Of a stretch of 64,000 bases of DNA, positions 43,142-51,649 are shown piece after piece. Location: the NCBI GenBank assembly GCA_964485695.1, contig CAZAKZ010000008.1, forward strand, positions 17,855-81,854, given 5' to 3'. The translations under genes were made by a program, and so were the position numbers. The DNA comes from CAZAKZ01 sp964485695 (GTDB lineage: Bacteria > Planctomycetota > JAFGQW01). Positions within the stretch are counted from its first letter, which is position 1, and each line of letters opens with the position of its first letter. The notes under the pieces are model-generated. The model was given only the letters and a program-made list of their open reading frames with translations. It made no database searches and was not told where the DNA came from.

Positions 43142-44892
43142 AAGACGTGGTGCGGATGCCGGCGTTCTGGCTCCTCGGGATGTGTCTCGGCGTGGCCGCC
43201 GTGTACGCCCCGGGATTCCGGACCGGATTCCTGAGCGACGACTTCATGATCCTGGGGCACCTCCACGAACACGGCGCCTGGGGTGAATGGACGCACTCGT
43301 TCCTCGGAGCCACGTGCGTGCTGTTCTACAGACCGCTGCTCACCTCCACCTACGCCCTGGATCTGGCGGTCTACGGCCTGGACCCCTGGGGATTTCATTT
43401 CACCAACCTGTGCCTCCACCTGGCTTGCACGGTGCTGGTATACCACGTGGGCCGCGGCCTCACCCGCAATACCCTGGTGGGGCTTGCCGCTGCGGCCCTC
43501 CATGGATTCTATCCCCTGGGACCCAACACGGTGACGTGGATCGCCGGCCGGGTGAGTCTGCTGGGCTGCCTCTTTCCACTCCTGGCCGTGCACGCGTTCC
43601 TGGCCTACCGAAGACGACCCGATCGGATCCGAGCCGTGACCTGCGTGGGTGCATTCGTGGCCGGCCTTCTCTCCAAGGAGTCCTCCATGATCGTGCCCCT
43701 GTTCGTGATCCTCGTGGATCTCGTCCTGGGGGGGCAGCGGGCCGGACGGGGTCTCCACCTCTCCCTGTGGATCGTGTTGGTGGTTTATCTCGCGGCCAGG
43801 CGCTGTATTCTGGGCGTGTTCCTGGGGGGGTACGGCATCCTGAATCCGCAAGATGCCCCCTCGTTGGTGGAAAACCTGAACCATCTCCTCACCTCGGTGG
43901 TGGCGGCCCTGGCACCGTTTCTGGTCTCGAGACCCGATCTGCCCATCTCCCTGGCGGCATGGGGGGTGGTGGCTGTCTGGTTCGCCTGCGCCGTGGCCTG
44001 GGCCTTCCGGGGTTTCCGCGATTTCCGGGGCGTGATCCTGTCCCTCCTGTGGGCCGGCGGTATGGTGGTCGGCCTCTACGGGTCCTGGAGCCTGGCCCCG
44101 GAAAACGCCGAGCGCTGGTACCCGGCCCTGGCGGGAAGTGCCGTGTTCCTCGGGATTTTACTCGTGGGTTGCGGCCGTGCCGGTCTCTTCCTGGTCGTCC
44201 TCGGGGTGGTGGCGGGATTGCCCGCCCTGAGGACCGGGGTGAAGTCGTACCGCGAGACCGGAACCCGGGTGCGGTCCCTGGTCTCCATCGTGGCGGCCGA
44301 GGAACCGGACACGGGGCCGCTGTTCGTCTACGACCTGCCGCTGACGCGCAGGGGCGCTCCGTTTCTCCATTTCGGTCTGGCCGACGCCTGTGCTCCGCCC
44401 TTTGCATCGGAGCGCCGGGAGGTGTTTCCGGTCCACGCACCCTACACGGTCCAGCCCTTCGGCCTGAATCCGGCGGCCTGGTTGCTGGCCCGAGAAGGCC
44501 CGGTCACCGTGTTCAGGTGCAACGCGGAGGGGCTCCTCCAGGGCCGATTCACCCGCAGATTCCTGCTGGAGTACAAGTCGTTTCACACCTACCGGTCTCT
44601 GCCCTCCCTGCCGGTGGAGGTGAAGCCGGAGGCCTGGAATCCGGACCTGTTCATGGTCTCCGTCGGCCCGGCACGGGGGTCCCGCGTTGTCGTCTCCCTG
44701 TTCACCACGGCGGGCGAGGTCCGGCTGGAGCGCCCCCTGTCCGAGACCGGGCACTTCGACGAGAACCTGTCCGCGGCTGTCCGGGATTTCATGAACTACC
44801 CGGGCAATCGCCGGGGATTCCTCCAGGTAGTGGCCCTGGACAGCGGGGGGAAAGCGACCGGCCTCTACAGCCGGTGGATCACGCGTCGCTGA
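43138..44892 (+). CDS. TMTC-like membrane glycosyltransferase without TPRs
   Basis: 584 residues. Residues 1 to about 385 share the TMTC-type pattern with the proteins at 30040 and 51650: FRTGFLSDDFMILGHLHEHG (Asp-Asp pair), FYRPLLTSTYALDLAVYG, WGFHFTNLCLHLACTVLVYH, LHGFYPLGPNTVTWIAGRVS and GLLSKESSMIVPLF. Instead of TPRs, the C-terminal ~190 residues are beta-rich (VEVKPEAWNPDLFMVSVG, GRVVVSLFTTAGEV-like strings) and probably periplasmic. It ends the three-gene cassette. Confidence 0.78.
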   Translation: MKDVVRMPAFWLLGMCLGVAAVYAPGFRTGFLSDDFMILGHLHEHGAWGEWTHSFLGATCVLFYRPLLTSTYALDLAVYGLDPWGFHFTNLCLHLACTVLVYHVGRGLTRNTLVGLAAAALHGFYPLGPNTVTWIAGRVSLLGCLFPLLAVHAFLAYRRRPDRIRAVTCVGAFVAGLLSKESSMIVPLFVILVDLVLGGQRAGRGLHLSLWIVLVVYLAARRCILGVFLGGYGILNPQDAPSLVENLNHLLTSVVAALAPFLVSRPDLPISLAAWGVVAVWFACAVAWAFRGFRDFRGVILSLLWAGGMVVGLYGSWSLAPENAERWYPALAGSAVFLGILLVGCGRAGLFLVVLGVVAGLPALRTGVKSYRETGTRVRSLVSIVAAEEPDTGPLFVYDLPLTRRGAPFLHFGLADACAPPFASERREVFPVHAPYTVQPFGLNPAAWLLAREGPVTVFRCNAEGLLQGRFTRRFLLEYKSFHTYRSLPSLPVEVKPEAWNPDLFMVSVGPARGSRVVVSLFTTAGEVRLERPLSETGHFDENLSAAVRDFMNYPGNRRGFLQVVALDSGGKATGLYSRWITRR

Positions 44893-44941
44893 ATGGCCGG
44901 CCATTTAGCGTAAACGGTCGTCTGCAGGTCTGGAAGAGGTG

Positions 44942-45016
44942 TGGAGCCTGAGGTGGGAATCGAACCCACAACCTCAGCTTTACGAAAGCTGTGCTCTACC
45001 GTTGAGCTACTCAGGC
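44942..45016 (-). tRNA. tRNA-Thr (anticodon CGU)
   Basis: On the minus strand all arms form. The acceptor is GCCTGAG/CTCAGGC, the D arm GCTC/GAGC with loop AACGGTA, and the anticodon arm CAGCT/AGCTG with loop TTCGTAA (anticodon CGT, reads ACG). The T arm is GTGGG/CCCAC with loop TTCGATT, discriminator T, and an encoded CCA at 44942-44944. The gene lies 49 bp after the stop of the glycosyltransferase cassette on the opposite strand. Confidence 0.95.
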
Positions 45017-45046
45017 TTCATTTACGAAAGCAGGATACAGGAAAGA

Positions 45047-45078
45047 AAACGCCGGAAACCAGGGGGTTTCCGGCGTTT
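45047..45078 (-). terminator. Terminator of the HEAT-repeat gene
   Basis: Perfect 14-bp stem (AAACGCCGGAAACC and its complement) with 4-nt loop, 17 bp past the stop at 45096. On the minus strand the 3' arm ends in TTT and continues T-rich (TTTTCTTTCC), giving an intrinsic-terminator tail. It also separates this gene from the tRNA downstream. Confidence 0.85.
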
Positions 45079-45095
45079 ATACTATCGGGTCGGAC

Positions 45096-47291
45096 CTACT
45101 CCTCGAAGATCTGCTTCAGGGAGATCCGGTGCTTCTGTGCCACCTCGGCGTGCTGGGCCAAGGACAGCGGTGCCACGCCCAGGCCGTTGCCGGCGCCGCG
45201 GGAAACCGTGAGATCACTGCTTCCAAGCCCCTCGAGGAGGGCCTTGTAGACGTCCATCTCGATGCTTCCGGTGGTCCTGCAGATCTGGCCGATGGCCATG
45301 GCTGCTGCGGCCCGCACCTCGGGGCTCGCACTCTCGTTGGCGAGAAGGTCCTTCAGCGGGACCACGGCGTTCGCGTTGCCGATGCTGCCGAGCGCCGCGA
45401 TGGCAGGCAACTTGACGTTGTCGGGTTTGTCGGACAGGGTGCCGATGAGATCCCCGAGGGCGTCGGACGGATCCAGGCTGCCCGGCGTTGCAGCCAGCTT
45501 GGCCAGGGCCTTGGCAGCCTTCTCGGCAAACATCAGGGCCTTGGCCTGACCTGCGCTGCGATCTCCGAAGGTGTCCTTGATGGTGCCCGCATAGGCGTCC
45601 TTCACCAGGGGGATCTTGACCATGCTGGCCAGCTTGTCTCCGAACAGGTCCTTGTCGGCCTCGGCCCGGCCCTCGGCGGCCAGCCCGAGAATGGGCAGGT
45701 CCTTGGTCCGGACGTCCAGCTTGATCTCGTTGATGACGCTCTGCGTGGAGAGGCTCTTGTCGGCATCCCCCAGGGTGGTCTTCAGGATGACCAGGTCCGG
45801 GCTCGGGGGACGCTTCGCCAGCAGGATGCCCATCTCGCCGTTGTGCGCGCCCGTGGCAAAGTAGCCCAGGTCACGAAGCTCGCTCAGGAGCTGGTTCCGG
45901 GTTTCCATGTTGTCGTCCACCACCAGGATGGAGCGCATGGTGGATTCCGAGATGCACCGCGAGAGCTCAGCAGTGACGGCTCCGTCGTTGGTGAAGCCGG
46001 AACTCGGCACCAGGTTGCCGATGGCGATGGCCGCCGCGTACCGCACCAGCTTGAGCTGGGAGGTGAGCGCCTCGGCCAGGACGCCGCCCTGGAAGGTGCG
46101 GCCGGTCAGCAGCTTCCCCAAGGTGAAGATGCCGGCCTCGGCCACGGCCAGGTCCTTGTCCTGGATGCAGGCCCGGACGGCCTCTTCCAGGTTGTCGATG
46201 CCGGCGCTGGTGGCCAGGAAATCCGCCTTGGCCATCTTCTCGGCGAGGACCTTGGCTTCATCGGACCCGCGTGCCGCCGCCGCATGGAGCTCCTGGCTCT
46301 GGGCCAGGTGAATTCTGGCCAGCCAGATGTGGGCGGGCTTGTAGTTGGGATCCACGGCCAGCGCATTGTAGCAGTTGGCCTCGGCCACGTAGTAGTGGTA
46401 GAGGTTGAGCGGCACATCGAACTTGGTCAGCTTGCCGTCCGTCCATTCCCATACCACGCGATTGGCGGAAAACTCCTTCATGACCGCCGGGCTCCGACGG
46501 TAATACTTGGCTGCCACGTCTGTGAAAAGGGCTTCCGCGGATTGGGCGGCCATGGCCTCGACGAGGCCCAGCCCGCGCCAGGCGGAGTCGGCGGCCTGAA
46601 TGAGCGCCTCTTCCTTGGCGCTCTGCATGATCCCCTTGAGCGCGCCGGCAGCGCGGTCGTCCTTGATCTGACCGAGGGCGATGCAGACGTATCTCTTGAG
46701 GGCCGGATCATCGCTATTGAGGCACTCGATCAGGGGCAGCGTCACCTCTGGTCCCATCTGGACCAGGAGCTGCAGGAGTTCGGTTCGGTAATCGTCGTTG
46801 CTGGTCTCGGCCAGAACGGGCACGACAACCGGAACCGCGAAATCTCCGTGGTCACGCTCGAGGGTCGAAACGGCCTTGCGCTTGGCCGCATAGTCTCCGG
46901 TCCGGAGCTGCTCCAGGAGCTTGGACACGGCCTCCTGATCCTGGCGCTTTTTCCGCTCGCCGAGACTCGCCCTGTTCAGGAACGTGTTGACGACGGCCGT
47001 GATCTCGCCGCGCTTGATCATGAGGTCGATCCAGACGGAGAAAGCGACCTTGTTCCGAAGTAGGTAAGCCTCTTCCTGCGTAGGATCTTTGGCCAGAACC
47101 TCCTTCAGCTTTTGAAGGGCTTCCGCATCCTTTCCTCGCTTGAAGAGATCGATCGCCTCGTCAAAGAGCTTTTCGGTTTCTTCATCCACGCCCTGTGCTG
47201 TCAAGGTCGCACTCGAATCCACGAAGACCGTGGACAGTACAGGCACTACAAAGAAGGCCAATGCAATAATCAGCCAGCCGCGCATCACCAT
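45096..47291 (-). CDS. Exported HEAT-repeat protein with an embedded degenerate receiver-like domain
   Basis: 731 residues. A signal or anchor segment (MRGWLIIALAFFVVPVLSTVF) is followed by a TPR-like unit (35-75: AIDLFKRGKDAEALQKLKEV), HEAT repeats (about 120-240 and 380-440, then 600-731), and a linker with TPR features (EANCYNALAVDPNYKPAHIW). Between HEAT blocks (about 452-570) is a response-regulator receiver fold: SILVVDDNMETRNQLLSELR and DLVILKTTLGDADKS. The site where the phospho-accepting Asp should stand is Lys, so phosphorylation is unlikely. GGAGG lies before ATG 47291. Probably a periplasmic or membrane-anchored scaffold. Confidence 0.85.
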   Translation of the reverse strand: MVMRGWLIIALAFFVVPVLSTVFVDSSATLTAQGVDEETEKLFDEAIDLFKRGKDAEALQKLKEVLAKDPTQEEAYLLRNKVAFSVWIDLMIKRGEITAVVNTFLNRASLGERKKRQDQEAVSKLLEQLRTGDYAAKRKAVSTLERDHGDFAVPVVVPVLAETSNDDYRTELLQLLVQMGPEVTLPLIECLNSDDPALKRYVCIALGQIKDDRAAGALKGIMQSAKEEALIQAADSAWRGLGLVEAMAAQSAEALFTDVAAKYYRRSPAVMKEFSANRVVWEWTDGKLTKFDVPLNLYHYYVAEANCYNALAVDPNYKPAHIWLARIHLAQSQELHAAAARGSDEAKVLAEKMAKADFLATSAGIDNLEEAVRACIQDKDLAVAEAGIFTLGKLLTGRTFQGGVLAEALTSQLKLVRYAAAIAIGNLVPSSGFTNDGAVTAELSRCISESTMRSILVVDDNMETRNQLLSELRDLGYFATGAHNGEMGILLAKRPPSPDLVILKTTLGDADKSLSTQSVINEIKLDVRTKDLPILGLAAEGRAEADKDLFGDKLASMVKIPLVKDAYAGTIKDTFGDRSAGQAKALMFAEKAAKALAKLAATPGSLDPSDALGDLIGTLSDKPDNVKLPAIAALGSIGNANAVVPLKDLLANESASPEVRAAAAMAIGQICRTTGSIEMDVYKALLEGLGSSDLTVSRGAGNGLGVAPLSLAQHAEVAQKHRISLKQIFEE

Positions 47292-47742
47292 GAACGCCTC
47301 CGATTCGTATGTTTCCTCAGGTGGAGGAGATGGAAGGAATATCTGAGGAGCGAAGGCCTCGTTTCCAGACCTGACCTTTGACGTACCAAGAATTGTTTGA
47401 ACGGTTCCCTACCCGCATGAGAACACATATCCTCAGGGCAGGGGTTGTCGAGGCTTTCGGTTTCCTTCTTTTCCGCAGGGATACAGTGCGGGATTCTATC
47501 AATATCCGGATTCAGGTCAAGGGCTAAGCGCGGCCCTTTCAAGGAATTACCCGGACTGATCGAATCCAGATATTTTTTTAGTTCCGGTCGGGGAAAATGA
47601 AAATCCCTTCTTGTTCCTGACTTGAAAGGGGGTTTCTCCGGCCTGATACAAGCCATTTTTGGATTATGGTTTAGGCGAATACAGGAAGTGATAGCCATTT
47701 TCGAGGGATAGGGCCCGGAATCGACCGGATTGGACCGATGCC
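47292..47742. other. Intergenic region with a promoter for the HEAT gene
   Basis: This 451-bp gap lies between the anmK stop and the HEAT-gene start. It is relatively AT-rich in 47560-47720 and codes for nothing recognisable. The promoter at 47493-47520 would give an mRNA leader of about 195 nt, unusually long, but no riboswitch fold was recognised in it. Confidence 0.45.
47493..47520 (-). promoter_or_regulatory. Sigma-70-type promoter of the HEAT-repeat gene
   Basis: On the minus strand TTGACC, a 16-bp spacer and TAGAAT form a near-consensus promoter about 200 bp before the start codon at 47291. Confidence 0.55.
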
Positions 47743-48900
47743 TCAGTAGCTGACCTTTCCCAGCACCACGGGCCAGGCCGCTCCGGTGGCCGCGGGCAGG
47801 TTCCCGGGTCGGCCGAGCAGGGTCTCGTGGGCCAGCACTGCAAAGGCCACGGCCTCCTTGTTGTCGGGGAGGATGCCGTGGTGGTCCAGGCACCGCACCG
47901 GGAGGGGATGAAAGATCCCGGTCAGGTGCTTCATCAGGGTGCGGTTGTGGGCGCCGCCGCCACTCACGAGGATCTCGTCCGGGGGGCAGGATTCCAGGAT
48001 GTGGTCCCGGTAGCCGCGATGGATGCTTTCGGCCGTGAATAGGGTCAGGGTGGCGACGAGGTCCCGGGGGGACGTTCTGCCCCGGATCAGTGACTGCGTG
48101 AAGGCCGAGCCGAAGGTCTCCCGGCCCGTACTCCGGGGGATGGGCCGGGAGAAGAAGGGGTGGGCGTGGAGGCGGCGGAGCAGGTTTTTATCCACCACGC
48201 CCGCTGCAGCCATGCGGCCGTCCCGATCGTACCGGCACCGGCCTCGGGTGGCGAGGGTCACGGCGTGATCGATCATGGCGTTGCCCGGGCCGGTGTCAAA
48301 GGCAATGACCGAATCCATGGCCTCGGCCACCACCGTCACGTTGGCGATGCCGCCGATGTTCTGCAGGGCCCGCACCTTCCCTGGTTTCCGGAAGAGCAGG
48401 TAATCCACGTAGGGCACCAGAGGCGCACCCTGACCCCCGGCAGCCAGATCCCGGCCCCGGAATTCGGTGACCGTGGGAATGCCGGTGCGTTCGGCGATGA
48501 CGTCGCCGGAACCCACCTGGATCGAGCAGGGGACCTTTCTGCCGGACGGCGGCCGGTGCAGGAGGGTATGGCCATGGGAGCCGATGACGTCCACGCGCTC
48601 GGCGGAGACGTCCGCGGCCTCGAGGAGTTTCCCGGCCGATCGGGCAAAGACCTCGCCCATGAGCACGTCCAGCTCGGCGGCCTCGACCAGGGGGGGATCC
48701 CCCTCCGCCGCCTGGATGAGGCGTTTTCGGAGGGCGGCGGGATACGCCTCGGTCAGGAATTGCACCACCCGGACCCGCATCCGATCCCTGTCGGTGCGGA
48801 TGCGTACCAGGGCCGCATCCACGCCGTCGGTGCTGCTGCCGGACATGAGTCCGAGGGCCAGTCGGATTCTCTTGCCCAGGCTGCGCTCTAGGCGTTTCAT
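47743..48900 (-). CDS. anmK: Anhydro-N-acetylmuramic acid kinase
   Basis: 385 residues. It phosphorylates and opens 1,6-anhydro-MurNAc released during peptidoglycan turnover, giving MurNAc-6-phosphate. The phosphate-binding start GLMSGSSTDGVDAALVRI is the AnmK signature. Further family strings are IGSHGHTLLHRP, CSIQVGSGDVIAERTGIPTV, LQNIGGIANVTVV, AFDTGPGNAMIDHAV, EILVSGGGAHN and KEAVAFAVLAHETL. ATG 48900 overlaps the stop of the upstream TPR gene by 4 bp, so it is coupled; the frame above it (to 49620) is not family-like. It implies a peptidoglycan wall with recycling. Confidence 0.96.
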   Translation of the reverse strand: MKRLERSLGKRIRLALGLMSGSSTDGVDAALVRIRTDRDRMRVRVVQFLTEAYPAALRKRLIQAAEGDPPLVEAAELDVLMGEVFARSAGKLLEAADVSAERVDVIGSHGHTLLHRPPSGRKVPCSIQVGSGDVIAERTGIPTVTEFRGRDLAAGGQGAPLVPYVDYLLFRKPGKVRALQNIGGIANVTVVAEAMDSVIAFDTGPGNAMIDHAVTLATRGRCRYDRDGRMAAAGVVDKNLLRRLHAHPFFSRPIPRSTGRETFGSAFTQSLIRGRTSPRDLVATLTLFTAESIHRGYRDHILESCPPDEILVSGGGAHNRTLMKHLTGIFHPLPVRCLDHHGILPDNKEAVAFAVLAHETLLGRPGNLPAATGAAWPVVLGKVSY

Positions 48901-51536
48901 CCGTTGTCTCGTTTCTTCAACATGTCCTGCGCAATCCGCTGCCCGAGCCACTCGAGCTTCTTCGCGACCTCGCCACCGCCCAGGTCCTCGTACCCGGACA
49001 ACCGGATCCACCGGAGGATCCTGAGCACCCAGTGCTTCTTCCCGGCCCGGTAGCTGAGGAGGGCGATGTGCATCTGGGCCTCGAACCAGAGGGAGGGATA
49101 GGGGGTGCTCTGTTCGGCGTATTCCTTGATCCTCTCCCAGATCGCCTGGGCCTCGACGGGCCGGTCGAGGTAGGGGCGGTCCGAGAATCCCTCCAGGGAG
49201 CGCACCAGCGTCCCCCCGAGGAGGACCGCGTGGAGCTTCAGGGGTTTCAGGTGGTCGGGCTTTCGCTTCAGGCACGCCAGAAGCGCCTGCTCGGCCTCCA
49301 CCAGGCGGTTCAGTTCCATGAGGCACCGTATACGGCGCAACTCCAGGGCGCCCCGGTGCTCCCGGAGTTCCGGAGGATTTCGTCGCCAGAGATCCTCCAG
49401 GAGTTCGAGGGCTCGAGGGTGGCGGCCGACCGCCATCTCGTCGTCGGCGAGGACGTAGCGGTCCTGGGGCGGGAAGTCCGCCTTCAGGATGGCCGCGGCC
49501 CTGCGGCGCAGGTCGATGCTCCTCTCCAGGCGTAGCCGCGACCGGTGGCCGAGGGGAGGCGGATCCGTATCGCGGTCCAGGCGCACTCCACTGCGCAGAC
49601 TCCGGCCCAGGATCAGACACGCCTCCCCCGTGGCTCTGCGGCCCGGGAACTGCTCCAGCAGGAGGGTCAGGGTTCTCTCCGCCTCTTCCTGGCGGCCTTG
49701 GTCCATGAGGAGGCGGGTGCGGACCTTGAGCGCCTCGGCCACAACCTGGGGGGATTGATTCCGGAACCGGGCCTCGAACCCCGACAGATCCTCCAGGGCG
49801 CCCGCCTTGTCGCCCATGCCCTTCTTGACCAGGGCCTGGGTGAGGAACCGGAGCGCCTGGGCGGGCATCCAGTTGGGGGCGTTCGACTTCACGTGGTTCA
49901 GGGACTTGAGTACGCTCAGGATCTTCTCCTGAGCAGCCGGATCAGGCGCCCGGGGATCCAGGAGCAGGTAGCGAATGTAGCCACGAAAGGCGAGGGCCAG
50001 GGGATGGTAGAGGGAGCCCGCCTCCACCCTGGCCAACCACTTGAGGGCTTCTTCCAGAGCATCGGTGCGATAGGCCCGCATGCCGGCCTCGTATTCCATG
50101 CGACCGGGCGGTCGCGGTGCAGCGGCCCGGGCCCGGAGGTATCGTTCCTGGTCCTTCTTGCCACTCGACCGATCCGCGATCTTCTTCCACAGGTAGGCCA
50201 GACGTCGGGCCGTGGCGGGATCCGACCGGAGGGTCCGGGTGCTCCGCTGCACCGCGAACACGGCTTCCCGGAGAAAGCCCCGCGCCTCCCAGGCCCGGGA
50301 CACGGTGCTCCATGCCCGGTCCAGGATCGAGGCCGGGAGGACGGGCGTCCGGGCGAGGTGGATGCCCCAGACCAGGGCCTCGCTCGCGCGGCCTGCCTCG
50401 AGGAGCCCCCGTGCCGTGAGCAGCATCAGGTGCGGGTGGGAGGTGGGTGCGATGGCGGACCGGATCCGGGGTGCCACCTTCACGGCATAGGCCGGGAGCC
50501 GGATCCCGGCCGAAGGACATCCCATGCGGTCCAGCCAGGCGGCGTCGGCTTCCAGGGTGTCCGCGGCCACGCCCGGCCCGTGGATCTTCCACAGGGCGAG
50601 AACGGCCTCCCCCATGGCCAGCACCGCATGCCGCGACGGGATCCTCGAGGAGGCGCGGAGCCGCTTCTTCAGCAGGGTGACGCCGGTGACCACGGCGGCG
50701 GTGCGGCCGTGGCGCCTGTTCAGGCAACACAGGTGCCAGAGCACCTCCTCGATGAGGGGGGCGTTGCGTTCGGTCCAGGGAACCGATTTCCACAGGTCGA
50801 GGAAGACCTCTCGGGCCTTCTCGTCGTCGCCGCCGAGGGCCCAGGTGAGGCCATAGTAGAAATAGGCCAGGTTGCCGGCCGGCGTGCCGTCGTGGTCCAG
50901 GGCGAACTGGAAAAGTTTGTTCAGGGCCTGGTTCAGGAACTGGGGACGCCGGATGTCCTCCGGCGAGTAGAGTCTGGCCAGAAGATAGACGTTGATGTCG
51001 AGGCGCAGCCGGGCCCAGAGTCGGAGCCGGTGCAGTTCCTCGGTGTCCCGGGCTGCAGGGGGGGGCGGATTGAGGACGCTCCTGAATCGGCTGGAGGACG
51101 TCTCGAGGTCGTGTGCGATATCCACTGCATGGAGCACGTCGTTGACCTCCATGAGCCATCGGGCCCGGTCCTGGAGGAGCACGGCCAGGAAGAACCGCGC
51201 CTTGATGTCCATGTCGGTGCCGGTGGAATTCTCGAGGTAGGCCTTGAACGCCTGTACGGCCTGTCGGGCCGCTTCGGTCTTGGACTGGAAGTCGGCCCGA
51301 CTCGCCCGGAACCGATCGTGGAGCACGAGGCAGAGGATGTATTCCCCCACCCGGCGAAGGCCGGGGGGGGTGCCGGGATCGTGAACCAGGCGGGCGGCCC
51401 GGGTGGCAGCCTCCTCCCGGGCGTTTTGATACAGGAGCTCCTCGAGGTGCAGGCGCTCCTTCTCCGTCGCCTCCTCCTGACACACCACGGTTGCAGGCGT
51501 CAGGATCAGGACGACAAAGATAATGGCGATGACCAA
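48897..51536 (-). CDS. Large exported or membrane-anchored TPR-like repeat protein
   Basis: About 879 residues from TTG 51536, which has GGGGAGGAA 8 bp upstream. The ATG at 51557 adds seven residues but lies inside a palindrome holding a TATAAT box. A hydrophobic N-terminal segment (VIAIIFVVLILTPATVVC) is followed by long stretches of helical repeats: LLYQNAREEAATRAARLVHD, GYGLTWALGGDDEKAREVFL-like units, RALELLEDLWRRNPPELREH, and ELNRLVEAEQALLACLKRKP. No enzyme motif is seen. It is coupled to anmK, so a role in wall turnover or its regulation is possible but unproven. Confidence 0.75.
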   Translation of the reverse strand: MVIAIIFVVLILTPATVVCQEEATEKERLHLEELLYQNAREEAATRAARLVHDPGTPPGLRRVGEYILCLVLHDRFRASRADFQSKTEAARQAVQAFKAYLENSTGTDMDIKARFFLAVLLQDRARWLMEVNDVLHAVDIAHDLETSSSRFRSVLNPPPPAARDTEELHRLRLWARLRLDINVYLLARLYSPEDIRRPQFLNQALNKLFQFALDHDGTPAGNLAYFYYGLTWALGGDDEKAREVFLDLWKSVPWTERNAPLIEEVLWHLCCLNRRHGRTAAVVTGVTLLKKRLRASSRIPSRHAVLAMGEAVLALWKIHGPGVAADTLEADAAWLDRMGCPSAGIRLPAYAVKVAPRIRSAIAPTSHPHLMLLTARGLLEAGRASEALVWGIHLARTPVLPASILDRAWSTVSRAWEARGFLREAVFAVQRSTRTLRSDPATARRLAYLWKKIADRSSGKKDQERYLRARAAAPRPPGRMEYEAGMRAYRTDALEEALKWLARVEAGSLYHPLALAFRGYIRYLLLDPRAPDPAAQEKILSVLKSLNHVKSNAPNWMPAQALRFLTQALVKKGMGDKAGALEDLSGFEARFRNQSPQVVAEALKVRTRLLMDQGRQEEAERTLTLLLEQFPGRRATGEACLILGRSLRSGVRLDRDTDPPPLGHRSRLRLERSIDLRRRAAAILKADFPPQDRYVLADDEMAVGRHPRALELLEDLWRRNPPELREHRGALELRRIRCLMELNRLVEAEQALLACLKRKPDHLKPLKLHAVLLGGTLVRSLEGFSDRPYLDRPVEAQAIWERIKEYAEQSTPYPSLWFEAQMHIALLSYRAGKKHWVLRILRWIRLSGYEDLGGGEVAKKLEWLGQRIAQDMLKKRDNG

Positions 51537-51551
51537 ACCGATTTCCTCCCC

Positions 51552-51569
51552 ATTCATTATATAATGAAT
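51552..51569. promoter_or_regulatory. 18-bp perfect palindrome carrying TATAAT on both strands
   Basis: ATTCATTATATAATGAAT reads the same on both strands. It contains a consensus -10 box on plus (51560-51565) and on minus (51556-51561), between the divergent genes starting at 51536 and 51650. No strong -35 was seen on either side. Confidence 0.5.
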
Positions 51570-51649
51570 CTCGGTTCGCGGTCAGAAGGCTCTCCATCCA
51601 CAGACTGCTTGATGGCCATGGTACTCTTCGACCTGGAACGATATTCCGG

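Noticed and set aside
45017..45046. Possible separate promoter (TATCCT box) just upstream of tRNA-Thr
   Set aside because: No acceptable -35 box lies at the right distance, and the position is occupied by the terminator stem; too weak to list.
45129..47063. 644-residue open frame on the plus strand
   Set aside because: It is antisense to the HEAT-repeat gene, which has a signal sequence, ribosome binding site, promoter and terminator.
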